Shown here: piece by piece, positions 6,335 to 14,607 of the stretch | Position numbering within the stretch: position 1 is the first letter of the stretch | Layout of the letters: each line of letters opens with the position of its first letter | NCBI RefSeq assembly: GCF_020829495.1 | Contig: NZ_JAIVFQ010000002.1 | Span: 1-64,000 of the forward strand | Reading direction: 5' to 3' | DNA length: 64,000 bases | From: Nostoc favosum CHAB5714 | GTDB lineage: Bacteria > Cyanobacteriota > Cyanobacteriia > Cyanobacteriales > Nostocaceae | The notes under the pieces: generated by a model | Told to the model about the DNA's origin: nothing | The model's input: the letters and a program-made list of their open reading frames with translations, nothing else | Database searches by the model: none | Position numbers and translations under genes: made by a program

Positions 6335-7373
6335 TGGTACGCCAACCATGAATGATTTATTGTTGTTTCAATCATCGGCAAACCAAGCATATTACAAATC
6401 TCAGTTTAGTCAATTATCGATAGCATCTAAATGGACTTCGATAAATACTAGTTACGCTGCCAGCAACTACAACAAATTAGTAATTAATACTAGTGCATCC
6501 ATTACCATTACTTTGCCTATTGTGTCTGTTGGTGAAATAGAAATATTTAATATCAATAGCTCAACTGTTTATATTAATACCCAAGGCAAGGCTTATAGTA
6601 ATGGTATACATGATGCAACTCACTTAAGAATAAAAACTACTAACACACATGTAAGGCTTGTCTATCTCAATGACAGCATTGGTTGGTATCCAATAGTAGG
6701 AGGTTTATCTGTTATTACTGATGCTACCGTATCAGCGCTTTTGAATTTTAACGGTAGTAATGGAAGTACAACTTTTGTAGATGCAAAAGGCGGCACAGTT
6801 ACTGCATTTGGTGCGGCACAAATTAGTACAGCACAAAGTAAATTTGGCGGAGCAAGCGGTTACTTTAATGGTAGTGGTAGCTATTTAACACTTCCTCTGA
6901 CAACGGGCTTGACTTACGGAACTAATGATATTACATGGGAATGTTGGATTTATCTATTAAGTAACCCAGCGTCAGCTAGCAATATGACCATCATGGGTAA
7001 TGCGCTCGGTGGTGGAAGTGGAAACGCAGGGCTATTTCTATGTGTTAATAATGGCAGAGTTCATTTTAGGCATTGGGTAAACGGAACTACTAATGCTATT
7101 AGTAGCCAAACAATTTCCGCTAATACTTGGTATCATGTCGCTGCGACAAAACGTGGTACAGCGCTGCAAGTATATGTCAATGGCATTCAAGGGACAGCCG
7201 GAAGTACAACCGCTAGCAATACGGATAGTAATTTTTTTATTGGTAGAACATTGAATAATTCTGGCTTTGCAACCGACTTTAATGGGTATATTGACGATTT
7301 GCAATTAAGCGCTCCAGGGGTATTTCGATATACAGGTAATTTCACTCCACCAATTTCTCAATTTACCGTATGA
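6312..7373 (+). CDS. LamG/concanavalin-like lectin-domain protein (candidate adsorption or fibre protein)
   Basis: 353 residues. The N-terminal third is a Thr/Ser/Asn-rich beta region (residues 1-130), like phage fibre stems. Residues about 140-345 form a laminin-G-3/concanavalin-like jelly-roll: a FNGSGSYLTLPLTTGL strand, ITWECWIYLL, the characteristic NTWYHVAATKRGTALQVYVN, and the closing NGYIDDLQLSAPGVFRYTGN. Such domains bind glycans in phage tail proteins, adhesins and secreted enzymes. No signal peptide is visible, which fits a virion-like or specialised export route better than Sec secretion. It overlaps the upstream gene, and its TGA overlaps the ATG of the next gene (ATGA). Confidence 0.8.
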   Translation: MQIQNFPSGTPTMNDLLLFQSSANQAYYKSQFSQLSIASKWTSINTSYAASNYNKLVINTSASITITLPIVSVGEIEIFNINSSTVYINTQGKAYSNGIHDATHLRIKTTNTHVRLVYLNDSIGWYPIVGGLSVITDATVSALLNFNGSNGSTTFVDAKGGTVTAFGAAQISTAQSKFGGASGYFNGSGSYLTLPLTTGLTYGTNDITWECWIYLLSNPASASNMTIMGNALGGGSGNAGLFLCVNNGRVHFRHWVNGTTNAISSQTISANTWYHVAATKRGTALQVYVNGIQGTAGSTTASNTDSNFFIGRTLNNSGFATDFNGYIDDLQLSAPGVFRYTGNFTPPISQFTV

Positions 7374-7987
7374 CACAATATTGCAAACTAGGTGATAAAC
7401 CAAAAGTAATTTATAGGAAAAATGGTGCCTCAGAAGATAACGTTTTTTATGCAAATGTTTCACCTATAGATGTAACCGTTGTTCCATACGAGAATCCAAA
7501 CTTACCAAATCAAATGTATGCCTGGAACTTTTCAACAGCATTGAACCCCCGCACAACGTTAGAGCAAATGCCTTTTCGAGCAATAGGCAAGCTTACCGAT
7601 TTTAAGGTAACAGGATTAATAAACACCGATACAGTAAACGGTGTGCAAATTGGCAATTGGTCGTGTCAATTTAAAGATGGTAATGGAAGTTTAATTGCAG
7701 GTAGCGCTGTCGGTTATCATCCAAATGATCCGCCCACGCTTGCAAAAATACTAATACCAAATCCAGATTCACCTTCAGATATTTGTAAATTACAAATCAA
7801 AGATACCAATGGAAACTTGTTATTTACAGCTAGTGGTAAGTGCCCAATTCTTTACAAGGTAGCTTGTGGAGATTGTCCTGATGAGAGCCATAAATGCACG
7901 CATAATAAATATCCAGGATACTGCTGTGTACCATGCAAGCAAACGGGCGATCGCCTGAAAAATCTTGCAAATAAAGTAGGTCGGTAA
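7370..7987 (+). CDS. Unknown protein with a C-terminal cysteine cluster
   Basis: 205 residues. The body is beta-rich without recognisable motifs. Near residues 158-190 there is a dense Cys cluster (CPILYKVACGDCP, then HKC, then YPGYCCVPC), enough for one or two structural zinc sites or several disulfides. I have a memory of similar Cys-rich tails in other cyanobacterial hypothetical proteins but no function for them. It is translationally coupled to the genes on both sides (ATGA overlap upstream; stop directly followed by ATG downstream). A virion-like or surface structural role is inferred from the neighbours only. Confidence 0.65.
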   Translation: MTQYCKLGDKPKVIYRKNGASEDNVFYANVSPIDVTVVPYENPNLPNQMYAWNFSTALNPRTTLEQMPFRAIGKLTDFKVTGLINTDTVNGVQIGNWSCQFKDGNGSLIAGSAVGYHPNDPPTLAKILIPNPDSPSDICKLQIKDTNGNLLFTASGKCPILYKVACGDCPDESHKCTHNKYPGYCCVPCKQTGDRLKNLANKVGR

Positions 7988-8335
7988 ATGGCAGAAGTTT
8001 GCAAAGATATCGAACAAGGGCTAGCCGCGCTCAACCGCAAAATTGATGAACAGAATAAACGACTGCGGGACTTAGAGCGGAGACAGAAAGAATGTTGTGA
8101 GCAACATGATAAAAATAACAATAACAACAATAATAATGATTTAGAAAAGCGTGTAAAAGAACTAGAAAAAACTTCAGAAGCGCTCAAAAAAGGAATTGTA
8201 GAAACTTTGAATAATTTTGCTGATATTGAAAACACAAACCGAGAATTTATTGACGCTTTTCAAGGGCTACACGAGATGGTAGCGCCGTTGATTGATACGG
8301 TTTCTACAATTGCTGAATTCTTAGGAGGGGATTAA
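7988..8335 (+). CDS. Short coiled-coil protein with an asparagine run
   Basis: 115 residues, almost all predicted coiled coil: NRKIDEQNKRLRDLERRQKE, then an eight-residue Asn tract broken by an initial DK (encoded by mixed AAC/AAT at about 8113-8140), then LEKRVKELEKTSEALKKG. It ends in a hydrophobic helix (APLIDTVSTIAEFLGG). It lies directly after the Cys-rich gene and directly before the large coiled-coil protein. The gene contains the AGGAGGGG ribosome binding site of that protein near its own end. It may be an adaptor or chaperone for the large protein, by analogy with genes preceding tape-measure genes. Confidence 0.65.
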   Translation: MAEVCKDIEQGLAALNRKIDEQNKRLRDLERRQKECCEQHDKNNNNNNNNDLEKRVKELEKTSEALKKGIVETLNNFADIENTNREFIDAFQGLHEMVAPLIDTVSTIAEFLGGD

Positions 8336-8337
8336 TA

Positions 8338-11028
8338 ATGGCTAGCTGGAATGGGACGCCTTTACCAAGTTCACCTTCTCCTAAAATACCTAATTCAATT
8401 CCTCAAAATTTTAATTGGGATACTTTTAAAGCTGACCCCAAAGGGACTTTTAACAAATTCAAAGGAGCAAGAGAAGCTCATAGATTAAATTGGAAAGGAT
8501 ACCGCACAGCTAGTGCTAGTACTAAAAAAATAATTGCGTCATCTCCTAGCAAAAAATTTATTGCTGATGCAGGTAAACGCATTAGGCAATTAAAAAAAGT
8601 TACTGATTCTACAAAAAAGGTAGCTGATGCCACCAAAAAAGCGACTGATCTAACTGAAAAAATACAAGCTGCACTTTTTAAAAATGTTCCTGGCAGTGCC
8701 TTTTTAGATAAAGCTTCCCGTGTTGGTGGTATTCTTGGAATTCTTGCGGCAATTGGAACAGTAGCAATTCTCAAGTTAAATGAGTTTGTCAGTAGCCGGA
8801 CTTTCGATAATTTAGATTCAATTAGTAACGACCTAACAAAAACTAATCAGTTAGCAGTACAAGCTGGATTAAAATTAAAAACTATTGATAGTAAAATTCA
8901 AAAGTTTGAAAGGGAATTAGATACTAACGCTAAAGATTATTATCGATTAAATAAGCAGCAAGAAACTTTTGGCAAGGATTTAGTAGAAGCTAAAAAGAAG
9001 GCGAATGATTCTCTATATGAAACGCGAGAAGGACGGAAGATACTTGAGGGCAAAATAACCGAAGCCAAAAAGCAATCAAATGATGCGCTTTACGAAACGC
9101 GGGAAGGCAGGAAAATACTTGAGGGCAAAATAACTGAGCAGCGAACAAGCTTTGAAGCTAAAATCCAACAAGTTAACGCCCAAATTGCAAAATTCACCAG
9201 TGAAGTCTCAGATAGCTTTCAAAAAACTGTTAACTCTACAATTTCAAAACTACAATCTGACCTAGCAGCCACGCGATCCAAAGTTGATGCAATTCGCCCA
9301 CAAACACCAACAGATACCGCAGCGATTAACGCGAATGCTGTAGCGGCTGCAAGGGCGCTTGTTACCCCGCTTCAATCTCAAGTAGTGCAATTATCTGGGA
9401 CGGTTGCCAGTCTGCAAGGGCAAGTGGCTCAAATTCCAGTATTAGCTGGCGCGGTTGGGAGTTTAGCGCAATCTTTGGGGAATGTAGATTCCAAAGCAGA
9501 TGCAGCAATGAATGAGGCCCGTAATAAAGGCGTACCAAATTTAGCGCCTCTTCAGCAGCAGCTAGATAATAAATTTAATCAGTTGGTAGCAGATAATCTA
9601 AAATCTCTTGACATAAAAGGTTTAGAGATGTCTGGCTTATTCAAGGAGTTTGAACAAAAAAATAAGGACTTTCAGCGACAAAGTAATTTGACTGCGGATC
9701 AACGCTATCAAGAGTTTGTCAAAGAAAATATCAAAACACTGACCGCGACTGACTTAAAACTATCGGACTTATCCAAAGAATTCGACAGACGTAATGCAGA
9801 ATTTTTTGCTCAAAGTACTAAAAGTTCTCAAGAAATATATGAAGGGTTTATCGAGCAAAACAAACAAGCTCTGTCACCAATAAAATCTGAAATAGCTAGT
9901 ATAAAATCTGATTTAAAAACTACAACAACAGATTTAACAAAAATAGATACAAAATTGAAGGATCAAGCAAAAGTGAACGAGCAAGCCCTACCGAAATTGG
10001 ATCAAATTGTAGGCATACTTGGCTTAATTCCTGCTCGTGCGGCTGACGCTATTAAGCCATCTATCCCCACAATTCCAGAAATCACAACAGCAACAGGTAC
10101 TGCAATGTGCAATAACCTGAAAACGGGGTGTGGCAAGAAAGCCATTGATGACGCCGTAGGGAATGTTACTGGAAATGCTAATAGTAATGCTGCTAACATA
10201 CTGGGTGCTGTTAATGCTGTAGGGCAAGGTGCTGATTTAGCCCTACTTGGTGTTATTAACAACAAGCTTGGCGATCAACTACCTGGTGGTATTGGAGGCA
10301 AACTAACTCGATTTGCACAGTGGGCGCATTTAGATAGAGCGCTAAACCTTATGAATCTTGCCGCTAATATTCACAATGGAGCAATGCTATCTAATAATCT
10401 TGGTCAAACACTATTAAGCGTAATTGGAAATCTTCTTAGTATCGTGGGATTAAAAGATGCTGAAGGACAAGCATTTGATATTGGGAGTGTAATTAGTAAA
10501 GGGATTGAAGGATTGATAAAAGGTGCAATTGGGGAAGAAAACTATAAAGTACTTGATGCTAACTGGAAACGTGCAAACCGCATTTATCAAGCAACCGCTA
10601 ATCTTTTAAATTCAATTCAATCTCTCAGTGCTTCTATTCTTAATGCTTTAGAGGTTGTGGGGCAATGGAATGCAAAGGTGGGAAATGCCTTAAAGCGGTT
10701 TGGGGTAGTAGGAGAAAAAGCTTACTCGTGGATGAATCCAAATGTCAATTTCCAAAATAAATATTTTACTGCTCTTGAAAATGCCACTAATGTTATCTCA
10801 CAAGTAGACCAAGTAGCATCTGAAGTTTTATCAATTAAAGAAACAATTGGACAAATTGTAGAGCAAAAGAAAGAAATCGATGACTCTTTGAAAGAAACTG
10901 ATTCTAGTAAGCAAAAAACTGAACTACCTGAAGCAGCTAAACTAGCACAAAAAGAAACCGAATCAAAAACGGCTAGCGCGGCTTTACCACTAGAAGAAAA
11001 TGACAAAGAAGCGGATGAGGATAATTAA
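8338..11028 (+). CDS. Large coiled-coil/membrane protein, tape-measure-like
   Basis: 896 residues, the largest product of the operon. A basic N-terminus is followed by a hydrophobic segment at about 128-147 (GGILGILAAIGTVAILKL). Long coiled coil covers about 155-560, including an exact-type 25-residue repeat near 221-270 (YETREGRKILEGKIT twice). The C-terminal half has hydrophobic, Gly/Ala-rich amphipathic helices (about 590-790) and a charged tail. Length, coiled coil, internal repeats and hydrophobic helices match the general look of tail tape-measure proteins, but I see no family-specific motif. A membrane-spanning scaffold or secretion-needle ruler is an alternative. An AGGAGGGG ribosome binding site precedes the start. 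Confidence 0.65.
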   Translation: MASWNGTPLPSSPSPKIPNSIPQNFNWDTFKADPKGTFNKFKGAREAHRLNWKGYRTASASTKKIIASSPSKKFIADAGKRIRQLKKVTDSTKKVADATKKATDLTEKIQAALFKNVPGSAFLDKASRVGGILGILAAIGTVAILKLNEFVSSRTFDNLDSISNDLTKTNQLAVQAGLKLKTIDSKIQKFERELDTNAKDYYRLNKQQETFGKDLVEAKKKANDSLYETREGRKILEGKITEAKKQSNDALYETREGRKILEGKITEQRTSFEAKIQQVNAQIAKFTSEVSDSFQKTVNSTISKLQSDLAATRSKVDAIRPQTPTDTAAINANAVAAARALVTPLQSQVVQLSGTVASLQGQVAQIPVLAGAVGSLAQSLGNVDSKADAAMNEARNKGVPNLAPLQQQLDNKFNQLVADNLKSLDIKGLEMSGLFKEFEQKNKDFQRQSNLTADQRYQEFVKENIKTLTATDLKLSDLSKEFDRRNAEFFAQSTKSSQEIYEGFIEQNKQALSPIKSEIASIKSDLKTTTTDLTKIDTKLKDQAKVNEQALPKLDQIVGILGLIPARAADAIKPSIPTIPEITTATGTAMCNNLKTGCGKKAIDDAVGNVTGNANSNAANILGAVNAVGQGADLALLGVINNKLGDQLPGGIGGKLTRFAQWAHLDRALNLMNLAANIHNGAMLSNNLGQTLLSVIGNLLSIVGLKDAEGQAFDIGSVISKGIEGLIKGAIGEENYKVLDANWKRANRIYQATANLLNSIQSLSASILNALEVVGQWNAKVGNALKRFGVVGEKAYSWMNPNVNFQNKYFTALENATNVISQVDQVASEVLSIKETIGQIVEQKKEIDDSLKETDSSKQKTELPEAAKLAQKETESKTASAALPLEENDKEADEDN

Positions 11029-11030
11029 CA

Positions 11031-11492
11031 ATGGTCGCTCAATTCCCAGTGGAGATAACAACCCCAGCAAAAACTCTTACACCTCAAATTAAAATAGATG
11101 TCCGAACTTTTAATGAAGGCATTGCGCGATCAAGCGAACCAGGAATGCAAAGAGATTATCGGATGTGTGCAGTTGATATTGTTATCAACAATGTCAATAA
11201 AAACTTAGCTGTAGCAACATTTTCAAGAATCTTTGCATACGCACAATCGCTAGCCAACAACGATATTAATCCGACAGCGAATACTAATTTAAGTGCAGTA
11301 GAGACTGGAGCTAATTTGCTTCAAGCAAAGCCTAATACAGGCATAATTTTATCTATAGACTCAACAGAATCAATATCAGTGTGTGCTTTGACATTGAGTA
11401 TTTCTAATCTCCGCCTTGACTATATGGACGAATATTTCAACAGCACATTAACGTACTTAACAAATGCGATTGCAAGTGATTTAAATCCCTAG
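11031..11492 (+). CDS. Unknown operon protein
   Basis: 153 residues with alternating beta-strand-like segments and no membrane segment or signal peptide. Recognisable stretches are VEITTPAKTLTPQIKIDVRT at the start and TLSISNLRLDYMDEYFN near the end. It begins three bases after the large coiled-coil gene and ends one base before the next start, so it is clearly co-translated. I do not recognise a family. A compact beta-rich protein at this place, after a tape-measure-like gene, could be a tube, baseplate or fibre-base subunit, but only position supports that. Confidence 0.55.
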   Translation: MVAQFPVEITTPAKTLTPQIKIDVRTFNEGIARSSEPGMQRDYRMCAVDIVINNVNKNLAVATFSRIFAYAQSLANNDINPTANTNLSAVETGANLLQAKPNTGIILSIDSTESISVCALTLSISNLRLDYMDEYFNSTLTYLTNAIASDLNP

Positions 11493-11493
11493 T

Positions 11494-12318
11494 ATGCCAC
11501 TGCCAGTTAATTTTAATGAATTTGAACACCTCCAAAATTTAATCAGACTCGAACATAATAAAGCTGTACGAGCCTACTTCAAAAATCAACCCGATGATGA
11601 TATATCCACTCCCAAAGCAAATCTAAAACATGCTTGCTTGATTAAAGACGAAGATACCGCAGCCATGACTCAAATGAGGCTGTGGTTATTTGAAATTACA
11701 ATTGGACACGCTCAAAGTTTACAAACTCCAATTTATGGCATTCCTGTACAGGAGTTTCAAAGAGATTCTAAATTTAAGCCACAGATAAAACTTTATTTCA
11801 AGGAGCCATACAATTTTGAAAAGCATCATGATGGTACAGAACAGGTGCGTGGTGAAATTGGCTTTAGGATCATGAATAAAAATGCTGATACAATTTCAAG
11901 AGGTGATGCTGTTGAATATGCTCGTGAAATCAAAGCAGAATTTGCTACACCTCCATTAATTTGGAAGAAGGGTAAATTTAAATGCACTTATTTAGATTTA
12001 GAGAATGGCTTTGATTTACGCTTATTCTGCTTATCTAAATCTGAAGGAATATCTACTGTTCAATCTGTTTTAAAGATTTTAAATAAAACTTACAGCGATA
12101 ATAATTTTCAATTCATAGAGAACACTAAGGAATTTCCCGCTAACCCAGGAACACACCGTGTATATGGCAGACAGGTGAAAAAATTTAGACAAAGACCGAC
12201 TGCTGACGTGAAGTTCACACACGCACAACTGCTCATTCCTGGTCAAGTGAAGCCTGTCAATCTAGTGGGACTTAACGGACGACTCAAGAGTGCTATCGAA
12301 AATGTCACAGTTTCTTAA
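11494..12318 (+). CDS. Unknown operon protein, mixed alpha/beta
   Basis: 274 residues. Helical N-terminus (FNEFEHLQNLIRLEHNKAVR), central mixed region with KLYFKEPYNFEKHHDGTEQV, and basic C-terminal third (VYGRQVKKFRQRPTADVKFT). It has no obvious catalytic motif, membrane segment or signal peptide. It begins one base after the previous stop and ends before the only sizeable gap of the operon (about 120 bases). I do not recognise it. The basic C-terminus could contact nucleic acid or an acidic partner such as the preceding large protein's tail. Confidence 0.55.
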   Translation: MPLPVNFNEFEHLQNLIRLEHNKAVRAYFKNQPDDDISTPKANLKHACLIKDEDTAAMTQMRLWLFEITIGHAQSLQTPIYGIPVQEFQRDSKFKPQIKLYFKEPYNFEKHHDGTEQVRGEIGFRIMNKNADTISRGDAVEYAREIKAEFATPPLIWKKGKFKCTYLDLENGFDLRLFCLSKSEGISTVQSVLKILNKTYSDNNFQFIENTKEFPANPGTHRVYGRQVKKFRQRPTADVKFTHAQLLIPGQVKPVNLVGLNGRLKSAIENVTVS

Positions 12319-12440
12319 GTCCGCTAATTCTTTTTAATTCTTTTTCGGAAAGTTAACTTGTCACTGGTTTAATTCTTCCTAAAACAGGGTGCTAGCTTAG
12401 TTTGAGACCTAAGTAGTGACTTTGTAGGAATTTAGACTAG

Positions 12441-13028
12441 ATGACTAGATATGGTGATATTCGGCGAGCTAAAGAACTAACCGATGCTTTAGAGAAACTT
12501 CGGGCGTGGGAAGACAAAACAGTAAAAGAAAAAAGAGCGCTTTACAAAGCACAGCGTGGTAGCTCAGTAAGAGTCAAAGTTAACCGCACTAAAGGTTATG
12601 TTGAATCTTTTCAGCTAGTTGGACGTATATATTTACCAGTAAAACTGCTATCAGATAGCCAAACGGGAAGCAATGCCACCACATTAGCTAATACAGTCCG
12701 TGAGGCAGTACAGGCAGATGGCAGGACTGTTGCAGTAGGTTTTACTTTACCTACTGGTGGGGTTTTACTTGATAACATGACAGGCTATCGCCCAGCCCGG
12801 CTCTCGTTAACCGATCGCGGGGCAGAAGTAGCTGATAGCAAATCGCGCATTACGGATCTTGAGTACAAGCGATACGACAACAAAAGTGTTTCGTCTCCTT
12901 TTGGTTCTAAAAATACAGGAGGCGAAACTTATGCAGCCGCTGTGGCAGAAATAAGTGATATCGCCGCTATCAAAGCCTTTGCTCAACAAGAAGGTAATCG
13001 AGTTGCGTTTATTCCAGAAGTTATCTAA
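12441..13028 (+). CDS. Unknown operon protein, beta-rich
   Basis: 195 residues. It has a charged helical N-terminus (AKELTDALEKLRAWEDKTVK), then a Gly/Thr-rich beta region (VESFQLVGRIYLPVKLLS, VGFTLPTGGVLLDNMTGYRP). An AGGA ribosome binding site lies 11 bases upstream of the ATG. It follows the one large gap in the operon (12319-12440), which holds a TTGTCACT motif (12358) and a weak hairpin (CTTAG/CTAAG near 12395-12415), so a second promoter may start here. Helix followed by a beta domain fits a structural subunit, but no family is recognised. Confidence 0.6.
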   Translation: MTRYGDIRRAKELTDALEKLRAWEDKTVKEKRALYKAQRGSSVRVKVNRTKGYVESFQLVGRIYLPVKLLSDSQTGSNATTLANTVREAVQADGRTVAVGFTLPTGGVLLDNMTGYRPARLSLTDRGAEVADSKSRITDLEYKRYDNKSVSSPFGSKNTGGETYAAAVAEISDIAAIKAFAQQEGNRVAFIPEVI

Positions 13029-13258
13029 TGAGCATATTATTGCCAGATTACCGTGATTTCTTGATGGTATCTGCTTGTGATGAGCGAAGTCTCAAAGGGA
13101 TGACAATTATTAATCAAGCTTCTGCTGATTGGCTTGCAAGCACGATAGACACAGGTACTTACTTTGATGTGTTAGATCACTTTGGGATAGACCCCTTTTT
13201 GCATGTCAATCCTGTAGAAGATTTAGTCTTCAATCAAATTATTACGTTAGACCTTTGA
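13028..13258 (+). CDS. Small unknown operon protein
   Basis: 76 residues, acidic, with no membrane or metal motif. Its ATG overlaps the stop of the previous gene (TAATG), and the next gene starts one base after its stop, so translation is coupled on both sides. Segments such as GMTIINQASADWLASTIDTG and YFDVLDHFGIDPFLHVNP are not diagnostic. The length and coupling suit a small assembly or adaptor protein. Confidence 0.55.
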   Translation: MSILLPDYRDFLMVSACDERSLKGMTIINQASADWLASTIDTGTYFDVLDHFGIDPFLHVNPVEDLVFNQIITLDL

Positions 13259-13259
13259 C

Positions 13260-13715
13260 ATGAGGGAATTACAGCTTGGTAATTCTAATAACTGGGAAAC
13301 AATACACAACCAAAGCGTAGATGCGGTACAAATAGCTAAAGTTGGGGGCGGATATAAAACTGTCCCCATTCCTGAAATATCTATTGCTTTGTTGCTGAAT
13401 GTTTTTGTTTTAGCAATTCTGGTTTCTACTAACGTGCCTGAAGGTAGAAGTTGGAAGTTTGCTGGTAATGTTAGGCAGAAGGTTAGTACTGGTATTGTTT
13501 TTGGTGGTTCTCAAGATGCTAGCTTCAATAGAAGATACGCTTTATTTTTGGACAAGATAAACCTTGTAGTTTTTCCAGCAATATCTACTAGCTACAGTAT
13601 TTCTATTCAAGTGCCTGAATGGTTTGAAAATGCCAGCATCACTGTATGGCGTTACACGGGGCCTGATTATGATTCCGATTTAACTCGAATTGAATCTAAA
13701 ATTGATGCTCTTTAA
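13260..13715 (+). CDS. Unknown operon protein with a hydrophobic central segment
   Basis: 151 residues. A hydrophobic stretch at about 39-57 (ISIALLLNVFVLAILVST) could be a membrane segment or a buried beta core. It is followed by beta-like strands and a C-terminal helix (SDLTRIESKIDAL) that resembles the start of a coiled coil. It lies five bases before the last gene, which also has a hydrophobic segment followed by coiled coil. No family recognised. Bitopic membrane protein is the most economical reading. Confidence 0.55.
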   Translation: MRELQLGNSNNWETIHNQSVDAVQIAKVGGGYKTVPIPEISIALLLNVFVLAILVSTNVPEGRSWKFAGNVRQKVSTGIVFGGSQDASFNRRYALFLDKINLVVFPAISTSYSISIQVPEWFENASITVWRYTGPDYDSDLTRIESKIDAL

Positions 13716-13720
13716 ATTAA

Positions 13721-14167
13721 ATGACTACTACACAATCTACAATAGCTGCTAGTACCAATTCGCCAGTAATTACGGTAACTCTAGAATCCGTTGGCGTCTT
13801 TACTGGCATCCTTGTAAGTGTTTCTGTACTAGGCACGCTTGCAGTCAAGCTTGTAAATAACTTAAATAATATTTCAAGTTCTATTACTCAGATAAAAGAG
13901 GACTTGAAAGAACACGCTGATAACGCCGAAAAAATTAGAGATTTAGAACACAGACTTGATTTACATGTTCAAGATTATATAAATCGCAAAGATACTGTAA
14001 CTTTGTTGATCGCACAAGTGACACAAACAGTTGAACATAGGACAAATCGTCTTTACACCTCGATGAAAGATATTGAAAATTTTTTGCAGATGCAAGGAAC
14101 TTTCAAAATCCGGGAATTTCAGGATTTACGCAAGATGGAAGAGGAAGACCCTTTTAATAAGCTTTAG
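13721..14167 (+). CDS. Membrane-anchored coiled-coil protein, last gene of the operon
   Basis: 148 residues. A Thr/Ser-rich N-terminus (TTTQSTIAASTNSPVITVTL) precedes a hydrophobic segment at about 24-45 (GVFTGILVSVSVLGTLAVKL). A long amphipathic coiled coil follows (about 46-125, including SSITQIKEDLKEHADNAEKI). The charged tail reads FQDLRKMEEEDPF. The layout resembles small spanin-like or anchor proteins, but no family is recognised. It ends the rightward operon, which then faces the leftward regulator genes across a 24-base gap without a clear terminator. Confidence 0.6.
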   Translation: MTTTQSTIAASTNSPVITVTLESVGVFTGILVSVSVLGTLAVKLVNNLNNISSSITQIKEDLKEHADNAEKIRDLEHRLDLHVQDYINRKDTVTLLIAQVTQTVEHRTNRLYTSMKDIENFLQMQGTFKIREFQDLRKMEEEDPFNKL

Positions 14168-14191
14168 GGCTGCGAATAATTCAATGGGGAT

Positions 14192-14371
14192 TCACTCTAG
14201 TGATTTGTAGGGGATTACGAAAAATCTCTTTTGGCGAATAAAATCCTGCAAGGTGTAGCACCAGAGGCATTGTGCAGACGCAGGAAAGTAAGGCTCATCT
14301 TCCTTGCAATACTTTCCACAAGTGCAGCAGAATCTAGATTTGGCTGCACTTGTATGACTTAGATCGTCCAT
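14192..14371 (-). CDS. Small zinc-ribbon-like protein
   Basis: 59 residues from the ATG at 14369-14371 to a TGA at 14192-14194. It carries a Cys quartet in a ribbon-like spacing: CCTCGKYC near residues 15-22 and CLWC near 38-41. The body is otherwise basic and aromatic. It starts 20 bases after the stop of the winged-helix gene in the same direction, so it is probably the last gene of that operon. The ATG lies inside a 26-base sequence that also precedes the first gene of this cluster (at 15022). A DNA- or RNA-binding regulator is the likely role, inferred from the fold pattern. Confidence 0.5.
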   Translation of the reverse strand: MDDLSHTSAAKSRFCCTCGKYCKEDEPYFPASAQCLWCYTLQDFIRQKRFFVIPYKSLE

Positions 14372-14395
14372 TGGTCAAAATCTCCAATTTGTCAC
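14369..14395 (-). repeat. CATTGGTCAAAAT...TTTGTCAC repeat, copy 1
   Basis: CATTGGTCAAAAT followed by CTCCAA and TTTGTCAC. A near-identical copy lies at 15022-15047. Both place the start ATG of a leftward gene at the same point in the repeat. It looks like a duplicated translation-initiation or operator region. Confidence 0.6.
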
Positions 14396-14607
14396 TTAGT
14401 AGGCTTAAGCCCTGTAAATTCGTAGGTCAGCTTGTTTCCAGGTTGCTTACGACCTTGAATAAAATCTTGTTTCCTAAGTCGTTCTATGGCTGGATATAAC
14501 CGATGAAATCCCATGTGTAGAGTTTCATGAATTTGGACGGCTCGTAACGGGCCAGCCTTTAGTAACAAATTGTAAATTTTAGCGTCATCTTCGTTCATTT
14601 TCGTCAC
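14392..14607 (-). CDS. Winged-helix DNA-binding regulator
   Basis: 71 residues. The sequence KIYNLLLKAGPLRAVQIHET, then GFHRLYPAIERLRKQDFIQG, then KLTYEFTGLKP, is a compact winged helix-turn-helix: recognition helix near 30-45 and a wing ending in the YEF strand. The start ATG overlaps the stop of the upstream gene (14604-14607), so translation is coupled. In this context it is probably the regulator of the divergent or opposing element genes. The TTGTCAC motif repeated around the cluster (2081, 12358, 14389, 15042) is a candidate binding site. Confidence 0.65.
   Translation of the reverse strand: MTKMNEDDAKIYNLLLKAGPLRAVQIHETLHMGFHRLYPAIERLRKQDFIQGRKQPGNKLTYEFTGLKPTK

Noticed and set aside
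8113..8140. AAC/AAT run as a phase-variable tract
   Set aside because: It is a trinucleotide run inside a coiled-coil gene; length changes would alter the Asn count but not the frame.
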